From the NCBI RefSeq assembly GCF_025151045.1, contig NZ_CP102285.1, forward strand, positions 3,472,001-3,536,000: a DNA stretch of 64,000 bases, written 5' to 3'. Position 1 is the first letter of the stretch. The number at the start of each line of letters is the position of its first letter. Below, in pieces: positions 1 to 8,635 of this stretch. The stretch comes from Parabacteroides johnsonii DSM 18315. GTDB taxonomy: Bacteria > Bacteroidota > Bacteroidia > Bacteroidales > Tannerellaceae. A model generated the notes under the pieces. That model was not told the DNA's origin and did not search any database. It saw nothing but the letters and a program-made list of their open reading frames with translations. Both the position numbers and the translations under genes were made by a program.

Positions 1-68
1 CACCATCACAATCCCTTTATTTAATTGTTATCCACGGATATATTCTTCTACGAACAGGCACTTATCAA

Positions 69-141
69 TCGTTATTACTTCGTAACGAATATCTCATTTG
101 TAGCCAATGGCAAAGATATATTTTGTTATTGCCTCACGCAA
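69..141 (-). promoter_or_regulatory. Promoter for a gene off the left edge
   Basis: Read on the minus strand, a -33 TTG (139-141) is followed after exactly 20 bp by a -7 box TATCTTTG (118-111), the Bacteroidetes TAnnTTTG form. Downstream of it lies an inverted repeat TCGTTA/TAACGA (69-74 and 83-88, 8-bp spacer) that could be an operator or a leader hairpin. The gene it would drive lies left of the window; an ATG at 6-4 could be its start. Bases 1-171 otherwise hold no coding region. Confidence 0.5.
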
Positions 142-171
142 TAAAAGGATTGAAAAAACACAGCACACCGT

Positions 172-750
172 CTACTTTCCAGTAAACAAAAGCTCGAACC
201 AGATATATTCTTTCATACCAAAAGTTTTATGCCACTCTTTCGGCGGTAGCTTGGCATTCCGAACATTGCAATAACTCCCGCCCTGTTGTAATTGTCCGTC
301 CACCATTACTTCGTATAAAGCTCCACTGGAATAGGAAGTAAGCGGAATCGTATCTGAAGAAGTAAAAGAGCGGTCGGAATAAGTTTCCAGTAAGATACTG
401 TGTAGGACATCTTCCAATTCAGCCTCCTCGACAATCTGCATCGAACCGGCATCCAATGTAAAACGAGCCGTATGTTTGTGTACAGGTTCGACTACCATAG
501 ATATACGTAAAACCGTATCTTGTACAATGTAAGGCATCTTATTCAACACCTTATAGTTCACATTTCCATTCAGAGAATATGCCATTCGTAACTAATACGG
601 CCGACCCTGAAAAGCACCGGTTATTTCCACGCACTGGTTACTTGAGGGAACATCCGTTTCCACGTAACCGATACGGACCGGAACCGATTGTTCCGGCGAG
701 CAACCGACAACCAGCCCTATCAATAGTAACAATCCAGCAAAATGCATCAT
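172..750 (-). pseudogene. Small lipoprotein gene interrupted by an in-frame TAG
   Basis: An ATG at 750, three bases after the stop of the upstream propeller gene, starts a 52-codon frame with a signal peptide and lipobox (V-V-G-C). It ends at a TAG (594-592). The same frame reopens at once (TTA CGA, then ATG at 585) and runs 137 more codons to 172. Without the TAG the product would be a secreted lipoprotein of about 192 residues; alone, the downstream part has no signal peptide. A nonsense mutation in the last gene of the operon is the simplest reading. Two separate small genes or programmed readthrough are possible but less likely. I do not recognise the family; the downstream part has a predicted beta-rich, soluble composition. 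Confidence 0.6.
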
Positions 751-753
751 AGC

Positions 754-1956
754 TTATTTCATATAAACGACCATCAGTACCGGATTATCATCTTCAGTCA
801 GTTTTTTCAATTGGGGATGTTCCAGAACAGCCGGATTCTTTTCTGCTTCTTTCATAAGATCACCTACTTCCCAGACAGAGACCAGAATATTCCGATCCAA
901 AGAAGTTGCCGGGCGCAAAGGTAGCGCACCGGGAAAATCATTCTTTATATAACCACTGGGAACGGAAAAACATTCTTTCGTCTTTTTGTCATAAAGCACC
1001 ATATGACGCTCCCGCTGTTTTTCTCCCGCCCAGTAATTATAAGGCATAAAAAGCAATGAATCGGTTTCTATCACTTGGTTGCGGATATATGGAGCAGCAA
1101 CCGTATTGTAAGTCTTCCAGTCACCGTCGCAAGCTTCCATACGGCAGTCAATAGGGATGGAATATTTGCCTAAATCGAAGACATAACGGGGTTGGAGTTC
1201 TTTTTCCGTCACAACGAACAGGGTATCATTGTAGAACTCTTTGTAGCAAATCAAATCTTTATAACGGAACATATATCTGTCTATGCCACTCATCATCAGC
1301 CACCGAGTTCCACTTTTGACTTCAAACAGGTCTGAACGATAAAAGGTATTCAATATATTCCCTTTTTGACCGGAGATATAGATACGTTCTTTTTGCTGTC
1401 CGCTGCTATTCAACATGAAGGCTGCCACCAGGGTATCATTCAACATGGCAAATTGCGCCGTTTCCTTATCCGGTATCTTTATGTCATAAAGGAATTTTCC
1501 GGTTTCCATCTCATAGACATTAACTTTCCCGGAAGTCGTCAACATAAAGATCAATCCTGTATCCTCGTTCACATCTATCTGCTGGAAATAGTTAAATTGT
1601 CCAGGGCCACCACCCCTCGAACCGATGTTCCTGACAAACTTTCCATCCGCCGTATATTGATACAACCTCGTATTACTGGATACGAACCAATATTTACCAG
1701 TCTTTACCACCTTCCCTGAATTTATGAAATCGATCAGGCACTTATCATTCGTTTCCAACGGAACATACTGTACGGAATCGGCAATATCGCTCAGCTTAAT
1801 CTCCCGCTCGACACCGACTCCCGCCTCGAACGGAACGGTTATCGGATATTCGGGGTCTGCCAGTTCAATCTCGGCAATCAGTTTCGGCTCTGCTTTCTTT
1901 CCTCCGCATACTGAAAGGAATAATACAATACAAAATAAGAGTAGATATTTATACAT
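754..1956 (-). CDS. 6-bladed beta-propeller lipoprotein
   Basis: A 400-residue secreted lipoprotein: a short signal peptide ends in a lipobox with Cys17. The rest resembles the Bacteroidales 6-bladed beta-propeller family (NHL-like). It has an N-terminal block typical of the family (about residues 50-75, I-ADSVQYVPLET), then blades with the GKFVRNIGSRGGGPGQF pattern near residue 130. These proteins are extracytoplasmic and generally of unknown ligand; some sit beside transport or sensing genes. It follows a second propeller gene after 18 bp and precedes the broken lipoprotein gene by 3 bp, so it is probably transcribed with the blaI/blaR1 operon upstream. Function inferred from fold only. Confidence 0.8.
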   Translation of the reverse strand: MYKYLLLFCIVLFLSVCGGKKAEPKLIAEIELADPEYPITVPFEAGVGVEREIKLSDIADSVQYVPLETNDKCLIDFINSGKVVKTGKYWFVSSNTRLYQYTADGKFVRNIGSRGGGPGQFNYFQQIDVNEDTGLIFMLTTSGKVNVYEMETGKFLYDIKIPDKETAQFAMLNDTLVAAFMLNSSGQQKERIYISGQKGNILNTFYRSDLFEVKSGTRWLMMSGIDRYMFRYKDLICYKEFYNDTLFVVTEKELQPRYVFDLGKYSIPIDCRMEACDGDWKTYNTVAAPYIRNQVIETDSLLFMPYNYWAGEKQRERHMVLYDKKTKECFSVPSGYIKNDFPGALPLRPATSLDRNILVSVWEVGDLMKEAEKNPAVLEHPQLKKLTEDDNPVLMVVYMK

Positions 1957-1974
1957 ATCAATATTATTTGTTTT

Positions 1975-3144
1975 TTATTTCAATGTCACGATCTGTATCA
2001 CCTGGTTATCCTCTTCTAAAAGTTCCTCCATCACTCTCTTTAGCGAGCCTCTAACGTTCTCGGGGTCTACCTTCTCTTGCAAAACCGGTGCAGGAACGAC
2101 ACCTACTAACTTTCCATTTCTGAGAAAATTAGGCAGCACCGGAGAGCCACCTTCCAGATCATCCGTGAAACCATCCTTATCCGCTTGTAAAGAACGAACA
2201 CGGCAAACCTTCCCGTTTTGCTTGTCATACCAAGCAAAACGTCGCTCGTCCTCCTGGATATAATAGATTCCCATATTGTGATCCAGTTCAAATATATCCT
2301 GAAAATAGATTTTCTTTTTTGCTATCTCATTCGGCTGATAACCGCCCACTTGTTTTTCTCTATCAATAACCAATTTCCCATCTTCTTCATGATTCAACTT
2401 TTCCAAATCATGCAAATCAAGTTTATAAACAGGTTTCCGTTTCTTCTTTTCGATCCGGTTGATTTCCTGTTCAAGCGGATTTTTATAATAAATGGCATTC
2501 TGATAGGTATAAATCACAGGCAACGTAAAATTTATCCCCGGATAGCGGACACCCTCTTTCGGACGAAAGCGGAAATTATACAGTTCTTTGCCGTCCCCAT
2601 CATAGACAACCATCTCTTTTCCTCTCTTTTGTTTATCGTAAAGGAAATCATTATAAATGGCATAAAAGCATCCGTCATTTTGCAATCGGACATACTCTCT
2701 TCCCTCCATGTTTATATCATGCAAAAACTTACCATCAAAAGAATAAACATGCAACTTCAGTTGTCTCGGATCAGAAAGATAAATCTCTTTCAAACGCTCA
2801 TTATATGTCACTCCCAAGATACTTTCCGTATATTCGCCAGGTCCTTGCCCCGCTCTACCGATCTGTCGGACAAATTTCCCTTCAAGAGTAAACTGGAACA
2901 ACTTTTTATAATCGCACACGAACAAATAGCCTCCGGCAATAGTAACGTCCAAGATATCCTGTTCCAATAAAGACTCGGCAGTTGTTTCCAGCGGAATATA
3001 TTTGATTGCAGAAGCCACCTCACTCAACTTGATTTCTTTTTTATCCGCAATCCCTTTGGCAAAAGGGATTATGGCCTGCGCCTGCAATAAAACAGGGAAA
3101 GAGACCGAAAACAGCAGTAGACTAATAAAGAAAGAATGTTTCAC
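1975..3144 (-). CDS. 6-bladed beta-propeller secreted protein
   Basis: A 389-residue paralogue of the downstream propeller lipoprotein. It has the same N-terminal signature (KLSEVASAIKYIPLETTAES) and the blade motif GKFVRQIGRAGQGPGEY near residue 95. The first 24 residues are a signal peptide ending A-Q-A with no lipobox cysteine, so it is probably periplasmic or released, unlike its lipid-anchored neighbour. It lies 34 bp after the TPR gene on the same strand and fits the same operon. The tandem arrangement suggests local duplication. Ligand unknown. Confidence 0.8.
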   Translation of the reverse strand: MKHSFFISLLLFSVSFPVLLQAQAIIPFAKGIADKKEIKLSEVASAIKYIPLETTAESLLEQDILDVTIAGGYLFVCDYKKLFQFTLEGKFVRQIGRAGQGPGEYTESILGVTYNERLKEIYLSDPRQLKLHVYSFDGKFLHDINMEGREYVRLQNDGCFYAIYNDFLYDKQKRGKEMVVYDGDGKELYNFRFRPKEGVRYPGINFTLPVIYTYQNAIYYKNPLEQEINRIEKKKRKPVYKLDLHDLEKLNHEEDGKLVIDREKQVGGYQPNEIAKKKIYFQDIFELDHNMGIYYIQEDERRFAWYDKQNGKVCRVRSLQADKDGFTDDLEGGSPVLPNFLRNGKLVGVVPAPVLQEKVDPENVRGSLKRVMEELLEEDNQVIQIVTLK

Positions 3145-3178
3145 AATTTACATCGATTATATTGTTCAGATATTCTAC

Positions 3179-4732
3179 CTATTCCAAGCCGGCGTCTTTC
3201 AACATTTTCCGTGCTTTCTCTTTTTCTTCCTTGCTCAGGGCGAGCGTATCGAGTTTAGCACCGCTTTTACGCAATTCCTTTTCTTTTTCCCTGGCTTTTT
3301 TAATATGTTCTTGCATCTTCTCGCGCCTCAAACGTTCATCTTCCGGCATTTGTGGTAACTGGGCGACCAAGGCACGCAGATCAGCGACAGCCAACTTCGT
3401 CTTCTTCCCATCGGGAGCCAACATCGTCACTTCGTCGGCATTCCGGAAAAAGGCATCTTCACAAACCGCTTCCAAGAAAGGGCGGTAATTATAAAGATAC
3501 TTTTGCGACTTGTCTGTCTTCATATAGGCCGTCAGATAAGTGTATCTACTGAAAATCGTCTTTTGCAATTTTTCCTCCTGCTGGAAGAGTCCCGGATCGA
3601 CATCCCAGTATTGTGTGCTGATCTTATACAGGAAGTGCAACTGGCTAGGGTCTTCCTTCCATGCGGCATAATACAGCTTTTCCGCTTCAGGCCAACGGCC
3701 GTCCCTTTCCAAGGCATCACCTCGGAAGGTCGTCAACATATTGACGAGGAATTTTTTCGGCTGCATATTCGTTTCCGCCAGATCGAAAAGTTCGTAAGCC
3801 CGTTTACGATCGTATGTTTTTCCCAGGGAAGCACCATATAACATGGCAGTTTCCACATCCGTCGAATCTATTTCAAAGGCTTTCTCCAACAGTTCGACCC
3901 CATCAAGCGCATGACCGGACATATAGCGGGCCGCCCCTGCATATTTAAGATTCAAGAAAGAAGAATCGCCATCGGCCAACAGACTGGTATAGATCGTATC
4001 AGCCTGCTTATAATCTTTCGTCATATAGAGAGCCATCCCTTTACTCTGCCGTATCTGGCTATTATCCGGATTATAAAACAAGGCGGTATCGCACACCTGC
4101 AAAGCACCCTTCCCGTCTCCCATCCGTAATAACGTGTTTATCAGAGAAGAAGCTACACGCACATTTTCCGGGTTCAGCTCCAGAGCACGGGCATACAGAG
4201 AAAGGGCAATCATCGTATTAGGGCCGGTCCCTCTTTTGATATGACAATCAGCCAGACCGGTCAGGATAGAAGGATTTTCACCTTCGATGGAAGCAAGTAT
4301 ATGATAATGTTCCGTAGCTTTACCATAATCACCCAACTGATAATAGAGACGTGCCAACTGATAGTTCGCATAGAAATTCATGCTGTCGGCCTCCAATACT
4401 TTATGATAGCATTGTTTAGCTTCCGCTATCCTTCCGAAATTGATCGCATTCCTGGCAACGGCATTCAACGCATCCACATTGTTCGTATCCATCTTCAGGC
4501 AATAGGAAAAGCACAGATAGGCATCCTTATAGCGCAATAGCCCCTCATAGGCTTGCCCGATTGCCGACATCGTGGCATAATCGGCTGAATCGGCGGGAGT
4601 AAGACTGTCCGCACGCGCTACAACTTCCTGAAATTGTTTCCTGTTGACCAATTCCTGAAGATTAAAACTCTGCGCCTGCCCCCAAAGGGACAGTACGCAA
4701 AGAAACAGTAATAGAGAAAACTTACATTTCAT
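3179..4732 (-). CDS. Secreted tetratricopeptide-repeat protein
   Basis: 517 residues with a signal peptide (residues 1-21, ending G-Q-A-Q). TPR units with the alternating small/large hydrophobic pattern fill roughly residues 25-370; for example, the copies ending in DMDTNNVDALNAVARNAI and ELNPENVRVASSLINTL. A basic, lysine/glutamate-rich helical tail follows (about 450-517), probably coiled coil. It is likely a periplasmic scaffold or assembly protein for the adjacent envelope proteins. It lies 33 bp downstream of the BlaR1-like gene on the same strand, consistent with one BlaI-controlled transcript. No enzymatic motif is visible. Confidence 0.8.
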   Translation of the reverse strand: MKCKFSLLLFLCVLSLWGQAQSFNLQELVNRKQFQEVVARADSLTPADSADYATMSAIGQAYEGLLRYKDAYLCFSYCLKMDTNNVDALNAVARNAINFGRIAEAKQCYHKVLEADSMNFYANYQLARLYYQLGDYGKATEHYHILASIEGENPSILTGLADCHIKRGTGPNTMIALSLYARALELNPENVRVASSLINTLLRMGDGKGALQVCDTALFYNPDNSQIRQSKGMALYMTKDYKQADTIYTSLLADGDSSFLNLKYAGAARYMSGHALDGVELLEKAFEIDSTDVETAMLYGASLGKTYDRKRAYELFDLAETNMQPKKFLVNMLTTFRGDALERDGRWPEAEKLYYAAWKEDPSQLHFLYKISTQYWDVDPGLFQQEEKLQKTIFSRYTYLTAYMKTDKSQKYLYNYRPFLEAVCEDAFFRNADEVTMLAPDGKKTKLAVADLRALVAQLPQMPEDERLRREKMQEHIKKAREKEKELRKSGAKLDTLALSKEEKEKARKMLKDAGLE

Positions 4733-4765
4733 AATGGTATCGTATTAATGACCTATTCCGGTCGA

Positions 4766-6502
4766 TTACTGCAAACGGAAAGTAACCGGAACCGTATATT
4801 TTACAGCTACAGCCATATTGTTTTGTACGCCAGGATTCCACTTCGGCATTTCCCGAATCACGCGGACAGCCTCCCTGTCCAGCGAAGGATCGATTCCACG
4901 GATCACTTCAATATCTTTCAAACTTCCATCCGTGTCGACAACGAAAGAGCAAGAGACACGACCTTGTATTCCATTCTCCTGGGCAATAGTCGGATATTTT
5001 ATGCGTGTTGCCAGATATTTCAACAACGAGGTCTGTCCACCCGGAAATTCCGGCATATGCTGCACGACCGTAAAGACACGGCCGGACGTATCGACTTCTT
5101 TAATCAGCCTCTGCGCAATACGCGAAGATGTTTTTTTCTTTCCACCGGAAAGCCGGAAAGTTACCGGTACCGTATATTTCACATTAACCGCTTCGCCCCG
5201 CTGTTTTCCCGGCGACCATACCGGCATGGAGTTTATCACGCGCAAAGCCTCCTCATTCAGTTCCGGGCTTACCCCACGGATCACTTCCGCCTCCGAGATA
5301 GCCCCGTCTTTTCCAACCACGAAAGAACAGCTAACCCGTCCCTCTATGCCATTTTTAACGGCCGATTCCGGATATCTGACATTCGTTGCCAGGAATTTCA
5401 GCAGAGCACCCTGTCCGCCCGGAAATTCCGGCATTACCTCCACAACGGTAAAGATCTGGTTACGGGCACGTTTGACAGCCTCGATCCCTTCCTCAGATAA
5501 CACATACTCCTCACGCTTTTCAGCGGGGGAAGCATCACCGGCAAAAGGAAATGGCAAGATAGCCTCCGGCAGCAGGACATCGGCAAATGTACTTTCCGCC
5601 AATTCGTCTGTGATCCGGGCCGAAGCATCGACATTGCTCAAAATCAGCAAGACACCCACAACCGGTATAAAAATCAGGTACTTCGTCTTCCCGATACTCC
5701 GGGAACGTTTCTTATTCATCATGCTGATCCGGTTTTTCAGATGCAGCATATTAAAGTTATTGGATAAAGAGGTCGCCGATCTATTGGTATGTGCCAACCC
5801 CAAAAGGTGGTACTGGTAGCTACGGCTGTCATAGCCCGATTCAAGTACCGTATCGTCCGCCAGATATTCCAGGTTATGACGCACTTCCCTTTTCAACAGC
5901 CAAACAAACGGATTCACCCAACAGATGATACAAACCAATTCGCAAATAATCACGTCGATCGAATGCCACTGGTTGACATGCGTACACTCGTGTGTCAAAA
6001 TCTCATCGATCTCTTTCTCGGAATGGCTGTCGGGATGCAGGAATACCAGCCGGAAAAAAGAAAAAGGACCGGCCGGTTTACTCAATAGATGTACACGAAC
6101 ATTACGGATCAAGGCCACTTCCGACCGCCGTGCCAGCAACAAGATGCTGCTCAACTGTACTAAAAAGCGGAGCAACAAGGCAATTACACCGCCCCAGTAA
6201 AGATAAGAAACACCGGAAAGCAACAGATCATGCCAGTTGGTTTCAGGAACATTATCGGGGGTTATCGTCGTTTCGGGTAAAATAGCCGAATACATTTGTA
6301 TGACTTCCACCATCGGCTCCTGCTCCCGGACCCAATCCTGAATATTCATCAGCGGATAAAGCAATGACACTCCAAAGAATGCCAACAAGATGGTACGGCG
6401 CAATTTGAAGAAGGTGTCCTTGTAAAAGAACAGCCGGTAGAAGGCATAAAGGAGTATAAAAGCTACATTTACCTTCAAGAAGTAGGCAAATTCCGGTGTC
6501 AT
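4766..6502 (-). CDS. BlaR1-like M56 membrane protease with two TonB C-terminal domains
   Basis: 578 residues. The N-terminal half has about four membrane segments and the M56 zinc-protease motif HECTH (near residue 172), followed by the typical WVNPFVWLLKREVRHNLEYLAD stretch, given here only as a family landmark. A further membrane segment (about residues 270-290) leads to a periplasmic tail holding two tandem TonB_C domains (about 350-445 and 475-575). Each starts MPEFPGG and ends YTVPVTFRL. BlaR1 proteins sense an envelope signal and cleave the partner BlaI repressor to induce the operon. The blaI gene is directly upstream, with 20 bp between them. Penicillin-binding sensor motifs are absent, so beta-lactam is unlikely to be the signal. 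The fused TonB domains suggest contact with outer-membrane receptors or a peptidoglycan-linked cue (inference). Confidence 0.85.
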   Translation of the reverse strand: MTPEFAYFLKVNVAFILLYAFYRLFFYKDTFFKLRRTILLAFFGVSLLYPLMNIQDWVREQEPMVEVIQMYSAILPETTITPDNVPETNWHDLLLSGVSYLYWGGVIALLLRFLVQLSSILLLARRSEVALIRNVRVHLLSKPAGPFSFFRLVFLHPDSHSEKEIDEILTHECTHVNQWHSIDVIICELVCIICWVNPFVWLLKREVRHNLEYLADDTVLESGYDSRSYQYHLLGLAHTNRSATSLSNNFNMLHLKNRISMMNKKRSRSIGKTKYLIFIPVVGVLLILSNVDASARITDELAESTFADVLLPEAILPFPFAGDASPAEKREEYVLSEEGIEAVKRARNQIFTVVEVMPEFPGGQGALLKFLATNVRYPESAVKNGIEGRVSCSFVVGKDGAISEAEVIRGVSPELNEEALRVINSMPVWSPGKQRGEAVNVKYTVPVTFRLSGGKKKTSSRIAQRLIKEVDTSGRVFTVVQHMPEFPGGQTSLLKYLATRIKYPTIAQENGIQGRVSCSFVVDTDGSLKDIEVIRGIDPSLDREAVRVIREMPKWNPGVQNNMAVAVKYTVPVTFRLQ

Positions 6503-6522
6503 GGCATTATGTATTTAACGGT

Positions 6523-6885
6523 TTATTCTCGTCCTTTTTCAATCATGTCGATAATCTCTTTCAACTCATCAGTCGAAATCTTCTGTTCCTTAGCAAAGAA
6601 GGAGACCATTTCCTTGTAAGAGTTCTCGAAATAGTTGTTCACCACACTTCCCATAAACGTCCGTTTATATTCTTCCTGTGGGATCAACGGCCTGTATTCG
6701 TAAGTATTTCCGTAACGTTTCGCTTTCACGTACTTCTTACGTTCCAGATTCTTCACAATAGAAGCGAGTGTCGTATAAGGAGGCTTAGGCTCTTCATACT
6801 TCGCCAGGATGTCTTTGATAAAACACGGCTCGATCTGCCAGATCCAGCGCATCACATCCTCTTCCTGTCTTGTTAATCTTTCCAT
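6523..6885 (-). CDS. BlaI/MecI-type transcriptional repressor
   Basis: A 120-residue winged-helix protein. It carries the family's opening LTRQEEDVMRWIWQIEP and the recognition region with TTLASIVKNLERKKYV (residues 38-53), and ends in a dimerisation helix region. BlaI repressors bind paired palindromes in their own promoter and are inactivated by proteolysis from BlaR1. This gene is the first of the minus-strand operon, and the -7 box plus two palindromes sit directly upstream (6901-6943), which supports autoregulation. A start at 6885 gives the usual family N-terminus and length. Confidence 0.9.
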   Translation of the reverse strand: MERLTRQEEDVMRWIWQIEPCFIKDILAKYEEPKPPYTTLASIVKNLERKKYVKAKRYGNTYEYRPLIPQEEYKRTFMGSVVNNYFENSYKEMVSFFAKEQKISTDELKEIIDMIEKGRE

Positions 6886-6900
6886 TTTCTATATTATTTT

Positions 6901-6943
6901 TACGATCGTATCGCAAATCTACGAATTTGTCGTAAATACACAA
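6901..6943 (-). promoter_or_regulatory. blaI operon promoter with two operator palindromes
   Basis: On the minus strand a TTG (6943-6941) lies 19 bp from a -7 box TAGATTTG (6921-6914). Two palindromes bracket the box: TACGATCGTA (6901-6910, perfect) downstream and TACGA-ATTTG-TCGTA (6920-6934) upstream. Both share the TACGA half-site, so they look like one repressor's binding sites, most simply BlaI acting on its own promoter. The placement is seen; the binding protein is inferred. Confidence 0.65.
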
Positions 6944-7065
6944 GGGATAATACGTTAATTTGTATTAATGATTCGGTATCTATTTCCTGCATCCTCCGGA
7001 AAAAGGAATTTATCTGTAATCAGCCACACCAAAAACTCTCCCCCTGCCCTATATTTCTTGTCTCA

Positions 7066-7179
7066 CCCTGCTATTATTCTATAATCAGTGACAGTGATTA
7101 TAAAATCAGTGCCGGCAATTATATAATCAGTGCCAGCGATTATATAATCACAACCGACAATTAAAGAATAGCATAGGGG
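7066..7179. repeat. Palindrome array with exact 21-bp period, copy 1
   Basis: Five 12-bp palindromic units are centred at 7080.5, 7101.5, 7122.5, 7143.5 and 7164.5, so the period is exactly 21 bp. The inner three are close to GATTATATAATC; the outer two are degenerate (TATTCTATAATC, AATTAAAGAATA). The 9-bp spacers resemble AGTGCCAGC. The array is bounded by CCCTG and AGGGG, 114 bp in total. A second copy with the same architecture lies at 55472-55585. It sits in the non-coding gap between blaI and the glycerophosphodiesterase gene. Confidence 0.85.
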
Positions 7180-7363
7180 TAAAATGGTTTTATATGTGAC
7201 AAAGGGATATTTTTTGAAGCAGGGATGTACTTTTTCCAGTGAAGGAAAGGCATGTAAGTATTAAAATTAACAGTTTTTGAATGTAATCTGTATAGTTTAA
7301 AAACAACCAACATTTCTTAGCAAAACGGCCATTAAGCATTAACATACATTACAAACAAAAAGC

Positions 7364-7394
7364 TTGACAAACAAGCTTGGAGAGTATATCTTTG
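7364..7394 (+). promoter_or_regulatory. Promoter of small-RNA cassette 1
   Basis: TTG (7364-7366), a 20-bp spacer and TATCTTTG (7387-7394) match the Bacteroidetes -33/-7 layout. An inverted repeat AAGCTTG/CAAGCTT (7361-7367, 7373-7379) overlaps the -33 element. Transcription would start close to 7400. Confidence 0.75.
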
Positions 7395-7397
7395 TAT

Positions 7398-7480
7398 TGT
7401 GGTTTTTTCATAATAGTATTAGATTTAAGGTTAACAAAGTTGGTTAGGGGTTGTCGGGATGACAATCCTTAATTTTTTAT
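7398..7480 (+). ncRNA. Small-RNA-like cassette, copy 1
   Basis: A 59-bp block (7398-7456) is identical, base for base, to 8636-8694 and related to 17692-17732. It contains the landmark TAGATTTAAGGTTAACAAAG. It starts just after a good promoter and ends in a hairpin GGGGTTGTC/GACAATCC (7447-7468), then TTAATTTTTTAT, which is terminator-like. No reading frame runs through it. It could be an independent RNA of about 80 nt or a leader of the glycerophosphodiesterase gene 140 bp downstream. The Rfam motif Bacteroidales-1 is one candidate identity that I cannot test here. The rest of 6944-7619 shows nothing else I can name. Confidence 0.6.
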
Positions 7481-7619
7481 ATACCTACCTCTTCCCTTGA
7501 TTTCTTATTTCCGGTCATATTTTCATGTTTTTGTAGCGCATTTTGTAGTATGGCACTGGTAAAAAAGTCTTACTTTTAAGCCTTGTAATCGATAAGTAAT
7601 CTATGTAAATACGAATATC

Positions 7620-8516
7620 ATGAAAATACTATCTTTTATTTTAGTGGTCCTTTTAGGAGGTTTTATGCCTGCCGGGAATCTTTCGGCTGCGGACAAAAAA
7701 CAAAATCCTCATCATATTACTGTAAAAAACAGCCGGGATCTGCATGCCTATTTCCGATATGCTCCCGACCGTCCGATTGTAATCAGTGGACATCGTGGCG
7801 GAATGCTGGACGGCTATCCGGAGAACTGCATCGAATCATTCGAAAAGACCCTGTCCTATATGGAGTCGTTTTTCGAGATAGATCCACGTTTGACAAAAGA
7901 CGGAGTGATCGTACTGATGCATGACGAAACCATCGACCGGACAACTACCGGAAAAGGAAAGGTTTCGGATTACACATATGCAGAACTGCAACAATTCAAT
8001 CTGGTAGACCGGAATGGCAACGTGACGGCTTTTAAGATTCCAACTTTAAAAGAATGCCTGGAATGGAGCAAGGGCAAAACAATCCTGAATTTGGATATCA
8101 AGGATGTACCTTTGGAAGTCATGGCTGATTTTATAGAAAAGGAAAAACCTGTCAACGTCATGTACACAGTACATAACGCCGGTCAGGCCCGCTACTATCT
8201 CGACCGAGAACCGGATGCGATGTTTTCCTGCTGGTGTAAGAACCGGGAAGAATTCGATAAATATGAGAAAGCCGGCATTCCCTGGAGACAGGTGATGGTT
8301 TATGTCGGCCCGAAGATGAAGCCCGAACAGCAAGCGTTGTATGATGCCCTACACCGAAATGGAGTCATGTGCATGATTTCCGTTGCTCCGACACACGACC
8401 GTGCGAAAACGGAAGCCGAGAAAATCGCCGGTTATCAGTCGGAGATCGGCACTTGTCCCGATGTGATAGAAACGGACTATCCATACCTGTTCCAAGGGCT
8501 TGATTTAACAAAATAG
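7620..8516 (+). CDS. Secreted glycerophosphodiester phosphodiesterase
   Basis: 298 residues with a signal peptide (1-24, cleavage after L-S-A-A). It belongs to the GDPD family, which hydrolyses glycerophosphodiesters to glycerol-3-phosphate and an alcohol in a Ca2+-dependent TIM barrel. The catalytic and metal ligands are all present: HRGG at 58-61, P-E-N at 67-69, E86 and D88, H101-D102 and the NLDIK strand near 157-161. It is likely periplasmic. The gene stands alone between two identical small-RNA cassettes (7398 and 8636), an unusual setting. Substrate specificity cannot be read from sequence. Confidence 0.9.
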   Translation: MKILSFILVVLLGGFMPAGNLSAADKKQNPHHITVKNSRDLHAYFRYAPDRPIVISGHRGGMLDGYPENCIESFEKTLSYMESFFEIDPRLTKDGVIVLMHDETIDRTTTGKGKVSDYTYAELQQFNLVDRNGNVTAFKIPTLKECLEWSKGKTILNLDIKDVPLEVMADFIEKEKPVNVMYTVHNAGQARYYLDREPDAMFSCWCKNREEFDKYEKAGIPWRQVMVYVGPKMKPEQQALYDALHRNGVMCMISVAPTHDRAKTEAEKIAGYQSEIGTCPDVIETDYPYLFQGLDLTK

Positions 8517-8601
8517 TACGGCTTAAAAGACTCTTTATAGCCGATTAAAATCTTTTTGCTATTTACACCTATCCAGTTAACAAGTATTAGCGGTAAAATG
8601 C

Positions 8602-8632
8602 TTGACAAATGCTCTTGACAAGTGTATCTTTG
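8602..8632 (+). promoter_or_regulatory. Promoter of small-RNA cassette 2
   Basis: TTG (8602-8604), 20 bp, then TATCTTTG (8625-8632), the same geometry as copy 1. The octamer CTTGACAA occurs twice (8601-8608 and 8614-8621), a direct repeat covering the -33 region. Confidence 0.75.
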
Positions 8633-8635
8633 CAA

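Noticed and set aside
4766-6502. Beta-lactam resistance regulator
   Set aside because: The BlaR1-like protein has no penicillin-binding sensor domain and no beta-lactamase gene is nearby; the neighbours are propeller and TPR genes.
7081-7170. CRISPR array
   Set aside because: The repeats are 12-bp palindromes with 9-bp near-constant spacers, not 24-40 bp repeats with unique spacers, and no cas gene is present.
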